NCBI RefSeq assembly: GCF_012489685.1
Contig: NC_080046.1
Coordinates: 436,501 to 500,500, forward strand
Length of the DNA: 64,000 bases
Reading direction: 5' to 3'
Source: Lotus japonicus
Lineage: Eukaryota; Streptophyta; Magnoliopsida; Fabales; Fabaceae
The stretch's first letter is position 1. Each line of letters opens with the position of its first letter. Under the pieces are notes generated by a model, which worked only from the letters and a program-made list of their open reading frames with translations, was not told where the DNA came from and did not search any database. Shown in pieces: positions 22,401 to 33,637 of the stretch. The position numbers were made by a program, and so were the translations under genes.

Positions 22401-25400
22401 CCGATGATGGATTTACCAGGGCTAACATATGCGAATTTGGGTGTAAAATGAGTTTTCAAGGGAAAATCCCAAGTTGGAAGGGAATACTTGGATTGTTATA
22501 GCATGCCTCATTTCCCAAATGGTTTCCCTATCCCTGTGTGCCCCCGTGAGCTCCCTTGTCAAAATTTGAGAATTCTTGCCCCGATTATGAATTTCCCAAG
22601 GCTAACCTATGCGAACTTGGGTGTAAAATGAGTTTTCAAGGGAAAATCTCAAGTTGGAAGGGAAACATGGATTGTCATGGCATGCCTCGTTGCCCAAGTT
22701 GGAAGGGAAACTTGGATTGTTATAGCATGCCTCGTTTCCCAAATGGTTTCCCTATCCCTGTGTACCCCCGTGAGCTCCCTTGTCAAAATTTGAGAATTCT
22801 TGCCTCGATTATGAATTTCCCAAGGCTAACCTATGCGAACTTGGGTGTAAAATGAGTTTTCAAGGAAAAATCTCTAGTTGGAAGGGAAACTTGGATTGTC
22901 ATGGCATGCCTCGTTGCCCAAATGGTTTCCCTATCTTTAGGTGCCCCCTTGAGCACCCTTGTCAAAATTTGAGAATTCTTACCCCGATGATGAATTTCCC
23001 AAGGCGCCTATGCGAACTTGGGTGTAAAATGAGTTTTCAAGGGAAAATCTCAAGTTGGAAGGGAAACTTGGATTGCAATGGCATGCCTCGTTGCCCAAAT
23101 GGTTTCCATATCCCATGGGTCCCCCGTGAGCTCTCTTTTCAAAATCTGAGAATTCTTTCAACGATGATGAATTTCCCAAGGCTAACCTATGCGATCTTGA
23201 GTGGAAAATGAGTTTTCAAGGGAAAATATCAAGTTGGATGGGTCTCTTGGTTTGCCATGGCTTGCCTTATTTCCCAAATAGTATCCCTATGTCAAGGTGC
23301 ACCCGTAAGCTCCCATGTCAAAATTTGAGAATTCTTGCACCGATGATGAATTTCCTAAGGCTAACCTATGCGAACTTGGGTGTAAAATGAGTTTTCAAGG
23401 GAAAATCTCAAGTTGGAAGTGAAACTTCGATTGCAGTTGCATGCCTCGTTGCCCAAAAGATTTCCCAATCCCATGGTGACCCCGTGAGCTCTCTGGTTAA
23501 AATCTGAGAATTCTTTCCCCGATGATGAATTTCCCAAGGCGTTATGCGATCTTGGGTGGAAAATGAGTTTTCAAGGGAAAATATCAAGTTGGAAGGGACT
23601 CTTGGTTTGCCATGGCTTGCCTTTTTTCCCAAATATTTTCCCTATGCCAAGGTGCACCCGTAAGCTTCCATGTCAAAATTTGAGAATTCTTGCACCGATG
23701 ATGAATTTCCTAAGGCTAAACTATGCGAATTTGGATGGAAAATGAGTTTTCAAGGGAGACTCTCAAGTTGGAAGGGGAACTTGGATTGCCATGGCATGCC
23801 TCGTTGCCCAATTGGTTTCCCTATGCTAAGGTGCCCCCGTGAGCTAAATGTCAAAATTCGAAAATTCTTGCCCCGATGATGGATTTCCCAAGCCTAACCT
23901 ATGCAAATTTGGGTGTAAATTGAGTTTTCAAGAGAAAATCTCAAGCTGGAAGGGAAACTTGGATTGTCATGGCATGCCTCGTTGCCCAAATTGTTAACTA
24001 TGCTAAGGTTCCCCTCGAGCACCCATGTTAAAATTTGAGAATTCTTGCCCCTAAGATGGATTTCATAAGGCTAACCTATGCGAATTTGGGTGGAAAATAA
24101 GTTTTCAAGGGAAAATCACATGTTGGAAAGGAAAATTGGATTGTCATGGAAAGTCTAGTTGCCTAAATGGTTTCCCTATGTCAAGGTGCCCCTGTGAGCT
24201 CCCATGTCAAAATTTGGGAATTCTTGCCCCGATGATGGATTTCCCAAGGCTAACCTCCGAGAATTTGGGTGTAAAATGAGTTTTCAAGGGAAAATCTCAA
24301 GTTGGAAAGGAAACTTGGATTGTCATGGCATGCCTCGTTGCCCAAATCGTTTCCCTATGCTAAGGTACCCTCGTGAGCTCCCATGTCTAAATTTGAGAAT
24401 TTTTGCCCCGATGATAAATTTCTCAAAGCTAACCTATGCAAATTTGGGTGGAAAATGAGTTTTAAGGGGAAAAAAATCTTGTTGGAAGGGAAACTTGGTT
24501 TTCCATGACAAGCCTCGTTTCCCAAATTGTTTCCCTATACCAAGGTTCCCTCGTGAGCTCCCTTTTCAAAATTTGAGAATTCTTGCCCCGATGATGGATT
24601 TCCCAAAGCTAACCTATCCGAATTTTGGTGTAAATTGAGTTTTCAAGGAAAAATCTCAAGTTGGAAGGGAAATTTGGATTGCCATGACATGCCTCGTTTC
24701 CCAAATGGTTTCCCTATCACAAGGTGCCCCCGTGAGCTCCCTTGTCAAAATTTGAGAATTCTTGCACCGATGATGAATTTCCCAAGGCTAACCTATGCGA
24801 TATTGGGTGGAAAATAAGTTTTCAAGAGAAAATATCAAGTTGGATGGGACTCTTGGTTTTTCATGGCTTGTCTCATTGCCCAAATAGTTTCCCTATGCCA
24901 AGCTGCACTCGTAAGCTCCCATGTCAAAATTTGAGAAGTCTTGCACCGATGATGAATTTCCTAAGGCTAACCTATGCAAATTTGGGTGGAAAATGAGTTT
25001 TCAAGAGAAAATATCTTGTTGGAAGGGAAACTTAGTTTTCCATTACATGTCTCGTTTCCCAAATGGTTTCCCTATGCCTCCCCATGAGCTCCCATGTAAA
25101 AATTTGAGAATTCTTGCTCCGATGATAGATTTCTCAGGGCTAACATATGCAAATTTGGGTGTAAAATGAGTTTTCAAGGGAAAATCCCAAGTTGGAAGGG
25201 AAACTTGGATTGCTATAGCATGCCTCGTTGCCCAAATGGTTTCCCAATCCTTGTGTGCCCCTGTGAGCTCCCTTGTCAAAATTTGAAAATTCTTGCCCCG
25301 ATTATGAATTTCCCAAGGCTAACCTATTCGAACTTGGGTGTAAAATGAGTTTTCAAGGGAAAATCTCATGTTGGAAGGGAAACTTGGATTGCAATGGCAT

Positions 25401-28400
25401 GCATCGTTGCCCAAATGGTTTCCCTATACCATGGGTCCCCCGTGAGCTCTCTTTTCAGAATCTGAGAATTCTTTCCCCGATGATGAATTTCCCAAGGCTA
25501 ACCTATGCGATCTTGGGTGGAAAATGAGTTTTCAAGGGAAAATATCAAGTTGGATGAGACTCTTGGTTTGTCATGGCTTGCCTCATTGCCCAAATAGTTT
25601 CCCTTTGTCAAGGTGCACCTGTAAGCTCTAATGTCAAAATTTGAGAATTCTTTCACCGATGATGAATTTCCTAAGGCTAACCTATGCGAACTTGGGTGTA
25701 AAGTGAGTTTTCAAGGGAAAATCTCAAGTTGGAAGTGAAACTTCGATTGTAATGGCATGCCTCGTTGCCCAAAAGGTTTCCCAATCCCATGGTGCCCCTG
25801 TGAGCTCTCTTGTTAAAATCTGAGAATTCTTTCCCCAGTGACAAATTTCCCAAGGTGTTATGCGATCTTGGGTGGAAAATGAGTTTTCAAGGGAAAATAT
25901 CAAGTTGGAAGGGACTCTTGGTTTGCCATGGCTTGCCTCATTGCCCAAATATTTTCCCTATGCCAAGGTGCACCCGTAAGCTTCCATGTCAAAATTTGAG
26001 AATTCTTACACCGATGATGAATTTCCAAAGGCTAAACTATGCGAATTTGGGGTGAAAATGAGTTTTCAAGGGAAACTCTCAAGTTGGAAGGGGAACTTCG
26101 ATTGCCATGGCATGCCTCGTGGCCCAAATGGTTTACTATGCCAAGGTTTCCCCGTTAGCTCCCATGTCAAAATTTGAGAATTCTTGCCCCGATGATGGAT
26201 TTCCTATGGCTAACCTATGCGAATTTGGGTGGAAAATAAGTTTTCAAGGGAAAATCTCAAGTTGGAAAGGAAACTTGGATTGTCATGGCATGCTTCGTTG
26301 CCTAAATGGTTTCCCGATGCAAAGGTGCCCCCGTGAGCTCCCATGTCAAAATTTGGGAATTCTTGCCCCGATGATGGATTTCCCAAGGATAACTATGCAA
26401 ATTCGGGTGGAAAATGAGTTTTCAATGACAAAATATCTTGCTGGAAGGGAAACTTGGTTTTCCATGACTTGCCTCGTTTCCCAAATGGTTTCCCTATGCC
26501 AAGGTTCCCATGTGAGCTCTCATGTCAAAATTTGAGAATTCTTGCTCCGATGATGGATTTCTCAAGGCTAACATATGCGAATTTGGGTGTAAAATGAGTT
26601 TTCAAGGGAAAATCCCAAGTTGGAAGGGAAACTTAGATTGCTATAACATGCCTCGTTGACCAAATGGTTTCCATATCCCCGTGTGCCCCGTGATCTCCCT
26701 TGTCAAAATTTGAGAATTCTTGCCCCGATTATGAATTTCCCAAGGCTAACCTATGCGAACTTGGTGTAAAATGAGTTTTCAAGGGAAAATCCCAAGTTGG
26801 AAGGGAAACTTGGATTGCTATAGCATGCCTCGTTGCCCAAATGGTTTCCATATCTTCGTGTGCCCCGTGAGCTCTCTTGTCAAAATTTGAGAATTCTTGC
26901 CCCGATTATGAATTTCCCAAGGCTAACCTATGCGAACTTGGTGTAAAATGAGTTTTCAAGGGAAAATCTCAAGTTGGAAGGAAAACTTGGATTGTCATGG
27001 CATGCCTCGTTGCCCAAATGATTTACTATGCCAAGGTTCCCTCGTGAGCTCCAATGTCAAAATTTGAGAATTCTTGCCCCGATGATTGATTTCCTAAGGC
27101 TAACCTATGCGAATTTGCGTGGAAAATAAGTTGTCATGGGAAAATCTCAAGTTGTAAAGGAAACTTTGATTGTCATGGCATGCCTCGTTTCCCAAATGGT
27201 TTCCCTATGCCAAGGTGCCCCCGTGAGCTCCCATGTCAAAATTTGTGAATTCTTGCCCCGATGATGGATTTACCAAGGCTAACATATGCAAATTCGGGTG
27301 TAAAATGAGTTTTCAAAGGAAAATATCTTGTTGGAAGGGAAACTTGGTGTGCCATGACATGCCTTGTTGCCCAAATGGTTTCCCTATGCAAAGGTTCCCC
27401 TGTGAGCTCTCATGTCAAAATTTGTGAATTCTTGTCGCGATGATGGATTTCCCAAGGCTAACCTATGCGAATTTGGTTGGAAAATGAGTTTTCAAGGGAA
27501 ACTCTCAAGTTGGAAGGGAAACTTGATTTGTCATGGCATGCCTCGTTGCCCAAATGGTTTGCGTATGTCAAGGTGCCCCCGTGAGCTCTCATGTCAAAAT
27601 ATGAGAATTTTTGCCCCAATGATGGATTTCTTAAGGCTATCGTAAGCAAATTTGGGTGGAAAATGAGTTTTCATGGGAAAAAAATCCCTTTGGAAGGGAA
27701 ACTTGGTTTTCCATGACATGCCTCGTTGCCCAAATGGTTTCCCTATGCTAAGGTTCCCTCGTGAGCTCTCATGTCAAAATTTGAGAATTCTTGCCCCGAT
27801 GATGGATTTCCCAAGGCTAACCTATGCGAATTTGGGTGTAAAATGAATTTTTAAGGGAAAATCTCAAGTTGGAAGGGAAACTTGGATTGTCATGGCATGC
27901 CTCGTTGCCCAAATGGTTTCTCTATCCCAAGGTGCCCCCGTGAGATCCCTTGTCAAAATTTGAGAATTCTTGCCCCGATGATGAATTTCCTAAGGCTAAC
28001 CTATGCAAACTTGGGTGGAAAATGAGTTTTCAAGGGAAATAATCAAGTTGGAAGGGATTCTTGGTTTGCCATGGCTTGCCTCATTTCCCAAATATTTTCC
28101 CTATGCCAAGGTGCACCGGTAAGCTCCCAGGTCAAAAATTTGAGAATTCTTGCCGCGATGATGGATTTCCCAAGGCTAACCTATGCAAACTTGGGTGGAA
28201 AATGAGTTTTCAAGGGAAATTATCAAGTTGGAAGGGATTCTTGGTTTTCCATGGCTTGCCTCATTGCCCAAATAGTTTCCCTATGCCAAGGTTCACCGGT
28301 AAGCTCCCTGGTCAAAATTTGAGAATTCTTGCCGCGATGATGGACTTTCCAAGGCTAACCTATGCGAATTTGGGTGGAAAATGAATTTTCAAGGGAAACT

Positions 28401-28959
28401 CTCAAGTTGGAAGGGAAACTTGGATTTCCATGGCATACCTCGTTGTCCAAATGGTTTCCCTATGCCAAGGTGCCCCCGTGAGCTCCCATGTCAAAATTTG
28501 GGAATTCTTGCCCCGATGATGGATTTCCCAAGGCTAACTATGCAAATTCGGGTGGAAAATGAGTTTTCAAGGACAAAATATCTTGTTGGAAGGGAAACTT
28601 GGTTTTCCATGACATGTCTCGTTTCCCAAATGGTTTCCCTATGCCAAGGTTCCCATGTGAGCTCCCATGTCAAAATTTGAGAATTCTTGCTACGATGATG
28701 GATTTCCCAAGGCTATCATATGCGAATTTGGGTGTAAAATGAGGTTTCAAGGGAAAATCCCAAGTTGGAAGGGAAACTTGGATTGCTATAGCATGCCTCG
28801 TTGCCCAAATGGTTTCCCTATCCCTGTGTGCCCCCGTGAGCTCCCTTGTCAAATTTTGAGAATTCTTGCCCCGATTATGAATTTCCCAAGGCTAACCTAT
28901 GCGAACTTGGTGTAAAATGAGTTTTCAATGGAAAATCTCAAGTTGGAAGGGAAACTTGG
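19500..28959 (+). repeat. 179-bp satellite array, block 3 (about 53 monomers)
   Basis: This is the longest block. Adjacent monomers show dimer-scale similarity (19517-19771 and 19875-20129 are near-identical, 358 bp apart) and longer-range order (see 21691-26055). Many monomers keep an 84-codon open frame spanning 1.4 units. A few units are shortened or carry insertions, for example about 22690-22720, where a partial unit is inserted. The block is cut at 28959 by a TG...CA element with target duplication CTTGG. Confidence 0.96.
21691..26055 (+). repeat. Higher-order repeat in the satellite: two copies of a block of about 15 monomers
   Basis: Private variants recur in the same order about 2.72 kb apart. 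GATGATAAATTT with AAAAAAATCTTGTTGG occurs at about 21691 and about 24410; CCTATCCG at about 21895 and 24612; GCGATATTGGGTG at about 22080 and 24797; and the shortened CCTATGCCTCCCC unit at about 22350 and 25070. Further right the offset drops to about 2.32 kb (23450 against 25769, 23665 against 25981), so the second copy lacks about two monomers. This is segmental amplification on top of monomer-by-monomer tandem growth. Confidence 0.8.
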
Positions 28960-31908
28960 TGTAAGGCCCTAATTCTATTATTGTACTATTTATGTGAAAT
29001 CTATAATAAATGTGAAGTTTTGGTGAAGTTTGAGTTATTGAGAATCTGTCTATGACCTTGTATGATTTTTAGAAGGGTCTTAATGACTTAATCTTGAGAA
29101 ATTTCCTTCTTGAGTGTTGTAGCTCTCTCAGTTAGCAAAATTTTCCCGTTGATTTCATGTCGTTTCGACCTCTGTAGCTCGAGATATTCAAGTTTTAGTG
29201 ATCAAATGTCAGGTGGTACAGTTGTGCGATTTTGCTAAAAGAATTGTTTTAATTCCGAGTTTATTCTCAAAATTCTAAGAAGGAGGTTATTTAAAATTAA
29301 TAATCAGTTTTTATTTTCAATTAAAGGTTGAGTATTTAATTTTTTATTTTCAACATAGAAGATAAAAATTTAAACCCTAATAGGCTTGGAGGGGGTGGTC
29401 GCGGGTTGGTTTAAGTGAGGGAAGGGGAAATTTTGTTTTCAAAACTGAAATAGAAACCCTATTTTCTCCCATCCTTTTTACGTTGCACTACTCAGAAGTA
29501 GAGAAAAATGGGAGAGAGACATAAGAGAGAAAGAGAGAGAGACCGCAAGGGAGAGAGAAGCGGAGTCGCCAACCTAGCCGTCGTCGTCACCGTTTCGAGA
29601 AGGAGAAGAAGAGGATTCGCGACCGTGGAAGAGAGGACGTGAAGGAGAGGGAAAGACAGCAAGGAATCACTCTTCATATTCATCTTTTTCAACCATTAAG
29701 GCCAAGGTAAGGGCTGATTCAGTCTTGGGTAGTGTCTAGGTTGCTTTACTGTGAACTCACATGAGAAAAAGGTGTGATTCTTGATGTTTTAGTGATGATT
29801 CTATGTTGATATTCTTGGCTTCCATGTTAGCATGAAATTCTGAATTTTCCCATCCTATTTCAATTCCCTCTTAAGATCACATGAAAACATGTCAAAAACT
29901 GGTGGAATCTTGCTAAGTTTTCCTTGTTTTGTCATGAGATTTGTATTACATGATCTTTGTTGTTAAATCTGGAATTTTTATGATGAATATATGATGTATG
30001 TACTGGAAAATGGCTTAGGAACCCTGAACTTGAATTTTCGGAATTTAAATTTGAGGCAGAAGTGACTCTGCCAGTTTTCTGTACTGGACAGCGAACTTCG
30101 TGGCCCATTATCACCTAGTTCTGGTTTTCAAATGAAAACGTAGTATACTAGAAAGTTTTAGGATTTGAAATTAGCTTTCCAGGAATGTATAGAACGTAAA
30201 TTTTGGTTGAGACATGAGTTCTGGAGATCGTTTGTAGTGATCGTTGTATCTGCTGTTTTTTTTCAGAAAACGACTGTGACACTTGATTTCAGAAAACTTG
30301 TATCTATCTGTTATTTAGTTGGGTGTTCTTCTGAATTTTGAATATCTAACTTACAGGTACTGTTTTTTATGTAATTTGTTACTGGCTGGAATATTCTGTA
30401 AAGGTCGCTCATCTAGCTGTAATTTCTACTAGGACTGTTTAAATTCTGTCGAATATTTATTCTATTGTAACATTTACAGCTAATTCGTTTAAGACTTAAG
30501 TCGTGACTTAGAGCCTTAAACAAGAGAACTAAGAGAATTAAATCGCATGCAAGTAGAGATGAGAATTTTGAGAATAACTGGAACATAGGGCTATGCGTAG
30601 TCTATGGACCATGAGAACGATGGTACCGTTAGAGACAAACGGTTACTTGCACACGAGGGTATTTTGTGGATCATTGCGGCTCCACATGATAAGGTTGACT
30701 GCGGTCTCCTTGAGATTTTGGGTGGTACTGTGTGTCCCCCTGTGATTTGGGTGGTACTGTGTGTCCCCCTGTTTTTGTTCATCTGCGGATGTTCGTGATT
30801 TGGCCAAGGAAGTTTTGGTGGGTGTGTGATGGTGAGGAACGCTAGTTGAGTGAACACTTTGGTGATTAATTGTTCATAAAACTATGTCTAACTTAATATT
30901 GCGATATTATATGATGTACTTGTTTTATCTGAGAGTTTTGCATGGAATCTGACCCTTTCTATCTGTTATCTGTTTTGTTCTGGGGGGGCCAGATGGTTTG
31001 GACGACGAACAAGGTCCACACCTGGACGATCGCACTCCTCAATGAAGACAAGGACGACGCATGGGTGTCCGACACGTGCCAGGTACGTCGAATTTATGTC
31101 GGCGATGCGACGATAATGGGGCTTGACCGTAGCGGGAACGTAGTTGAGATACAGAAGATGGAACGCGGACGAGTCGTGATGCCCTTTGCACCTGTTCGCT
31201 TCTGTCTACCGGACGACGCCGGATCAAGAACTTCTTCTGTGGAGCTGGATCCCTCTGAAGCTGTGGAGGTCGAGTCTCAACCGTCGTTGGCGATGACGAA
31301 GGCTCCAGTCCACAATGAAGAATCCAAACCAAAGGATGTTGTACCTGTGGTGCCAGAATGGTGGGGCGACAAAGAAGCATGTTGTGTTTGGGATCACGAA
31401 GAAGATCCTTCTACTAAGGCATCGCCCAAGAAAAGGCGTCAACTCAGGGGATTCTTTGAGGGGAAGGTTTACGAGGTCAAGAGCGAGGAAGCAGAGGGGA
31501 GACAGTGTGGATGGCTTAAGGAGTCCGACTATGATTGATGTTTTCTTTCTGGTTGGGGTTTGAGTGTTACCGTAGCATCGAGTTTTATTTTGGATATTCT
31601 TCTGGTTTTTAACTATTTCTTCTGTAAGGGCTAGAATTCCCAAGTTTTGTCAAGGATTTCCTATTTAACATTTTTATTATAAATTTTGTTGTTGCGCTAC
31701 AATACACTGTTAATGAATCTTTGGAGTTTATCAATGTTTCAAAGGTTTATCTATTCTCGCATTACTGTTCCGATTTAAGTTCTAAGGTTTCTATAATTAA
31801 ATGAACCTTTTTCATTAAATTAAGATTATTAATTGAACGATGAAATTCCTTATGAAAATTTACAAGGTTTGGTTATTATTTTAACACTCTAGAAATTGGG
31901 GTGTTACA
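28960..31908 (+). mobile_element. Solo-LTR-like insertion in the satellite (2949 bp, 5-bp target duplication)
   Basis: It starts TGTAAGGCCCTAATT and ends AATTGGGGTGTTACA, giving TG...CA ends with the imperfect terminal inverted repeat typical of large Gypsy LTRs. It is flanked by CTTGG at 28955-28959 and 31909-31913, and the satellite is continuous across it. No gag, protease, RT or integrase motif and no internal LTR pair are seen, so a solo LTR is the simplest reading; a Tekay/Del-type chromovirus is my guess. It contains a purine-rich GAGAGA tract near 29515, and one 198-codon ORF near its right end. Confidence 0.7.
30942..31538 (+). CDS. Unrecognised 198-codon ORF inside the solo-LTR-like element
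   Basis: ATG is at 30942 and TGA at 31536-31538. The protein has a mixed, non-repetitive composition: an N-terminal part with TWTIALLNEDKDDAWVSD and VRFCLPDD, a Ser/Glu/Val-rich middle, and a basic KKRRQLRGFF segment followed by an acidic end. The DNA is distinctly richer in G, C and CpG (many GACG, CGTCG) than the AT-rich element around it, suggesting a captured coding piece. I do not recognise a family. It could be captured host sequence, a degenerate gag, or a chance ORF. It has no introns and ends well before the right border of the element. Confidence 0.4.
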   Translation: MESDPFYLLSVLFWGGQMVWTTNKVHTWTIALLNEDKDDAWVSDTCQVRRIYVGDATIMGLDRSGNVVEIQKMERGRVVMPFAPVRFCLPDDAGSRTSSVELDPSEAVEVESQPSLAMTKAPVHNEESKPKDVVPVVPEWWGDKEACCVWDHEEDPSTKASPKKRRQLRGFFEGKVYEVKSEEAEGRQCGWLKESDYD

Positions 31909-32025
31909 CTTGGTTTGACATGACATGTCTCATTGCCCAAATGGTTTCTCTATGCCAAGGTGCATCCGTGAGCTCCCATGTCAAAATTTGAGAATTCTTG
32001 TCTCGATGATGGATTTCCTAAAGCT
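31909..32025 (+). repeat. 179-bp satellite, last partial monomer (block 4)
   Basis: The sequence after the CTTGG duplication continues the monomer interrupted at 28959 (TTTGACATGACATG, then CCGTGAGCTCCCATGTC). It stops at about 32025 after GATTTCCTAAAGCTTA. This is the right edge of the satellite array in the window. Confidence 0.9.
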
Positions 32026-33400
32026 TACTGGTTGCCCCTCCCTAGAAACATCACCAACCTCTTTCAACAAATATTCTTTCATATACCCCGCCTAAGGATC
32101 GAAGTCTACACTAGATGTTTAAGCGAACCTTTATTTCATTATTTTCTATAAGTTGGATCAATTGATTTTTAAACATATGCAAATTGACAATTAGGTTGTG
32201 TGTTGAGATTAGTTCTATTAGAGAAAAATCTATTATTAAATATGACGCACATTTTTAGTTAAATATTATTTAGATAATTATTTAAATTATTAATTATGAT
32301 GTGGTTTTTTATAAATTTAAGACTTTACAATTTTGAGTAAATTATGAATGTTTGTAAGGCTTAAAATAAGTTTGGACCGGGCAAGTCCCTTCCTAGTTGT
32401 AGGGCCCACCCAGAAGGCGACTCGGTTCGTAAGCCTCGCATTGGGAAGCTTAGGCGAGCGATCTCCCTCAAAATGGCTACGACTATAGCTAGCATGGAGC
32501 CTCGGAAAAAGCGGACCATAGAGCATGATATTACTCATTTAGGCAAGCTTGGCAAGTTATTGAGCTACTTGGAGGCCATAAGGCGCACCTCCATGTTCAC
32601 CAGTGAGGCAGTGATGACACTTAAACGATATGCTTATTAGGGCAGAATTAGGCCTTAGGAGCATTGTAAGGGCTCTTGGGCCGTTGATTATGACACCCAA
32701 GAATCCATTAGATGATTAAAAGGGAAAAGTTTATATTGTAAAAGAAATTAATTCTCATACGAAAAGCGACCAAGTTATTACAGAACTCTACTTCCGCTTG
32801 GGATCATTCTTAAGCTCACAAAGTGTGAACAAAGTTTTTACCCCTGTAAAATTACTTGCTTTTGAATTTAGTCTTTGTAAAAATAACTGTTTCGTTTTCG
32901 GTCCCTTTGAAAAAAAAAAATTACCACATGCCGTGCTAGTAGAGCTTACTTTGACAGAAAACTAATGCCACAGACCAAAACTAAAAGTCAAAATTTCAGA
33001 GGAACATAAAAAAAAAATTACAAGGACAAAATTAAGAAATGAGGACCAAAAATTTATTTAAGTCAATTAAATATTAGAAAAAAAACAATATAGATACCAA
33101 GACGTGACCGCGTGAGAGAAAAAGGACCAGATAATTAGTGAGCATTTGGACAAGGAGGAAAAAAGTTCGAAATCAACATTATTTTTATAATTTAAATAAA
33201 TAATAATAATACTGTATTTTAGTAAAAGTGCACTTTAATTTAACTTATCCCAATGACAATTAAGAAAATTAGAGGATTTGTAAAATATTTAAGATGATAA
33301 AAAGAAAGAGATAGCAAAAGAAAATCATAAAAAGATAATATTGAAGGATCTACAATGTACTTCATAATGAAATTAGAAGTTCACAAGGCCTACATAATAT
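32026..33400. other. Intergenic DNA between the satellite and the LFR gene
   Basis: The stretch is AT-rich with no supported gene, conserved motif or structural RNA. A more GC-rich piece around 32370-32620 may be decayed transposon sequence, but no domain can be read. It ends in the 3' untranslated region of the minus-strand LFR gene. Confidence 0.6.
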
Positions 33401-33637
33401 AACATGTTTGGGGAGCCACACCCCCTTTCTCCTCCCATCTTAAGCAGAATAGACGATGCAACCCTCATAAACTTGAGTACACTGAATGTATGGTGTAATC
33501 ATGGACAGAAGACATGTACATTTTGAATCATCAAATGAACTAGTCATACAAAAGCTATCCATGTTCCAGAAACTAGAGCTATATAGATATCACTGATTGA
33601 AGCCGTATCTCACTTCAACAATTGACACGGTTTGGAG

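Noticed and set aside
1..28959. Identity of the satellite with a named EcoRI family of legumes
   Set aside because: The monomer has an EcoRI site and about the right length, but I cannot compare sequences here, so no family name is given.
31039..31643. Minus-strand open frames of 113 and 139 codons over the 198-codon ORF
   Set aside because: Overlapping frames in a GC-rich stretch; the plus-strand frame has the longest ATG-to-stop reading and the more balanced composition, so the others are treated as shadows.
1..32025. Dozens of 60-144 codon open frames in the satellite, on both strands
   Set aside because: They repeat with the 179-bp monomer, end at the same consensus stop, and have no domain. 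They are by-products of the tandem repeat and are not annotated as genes.
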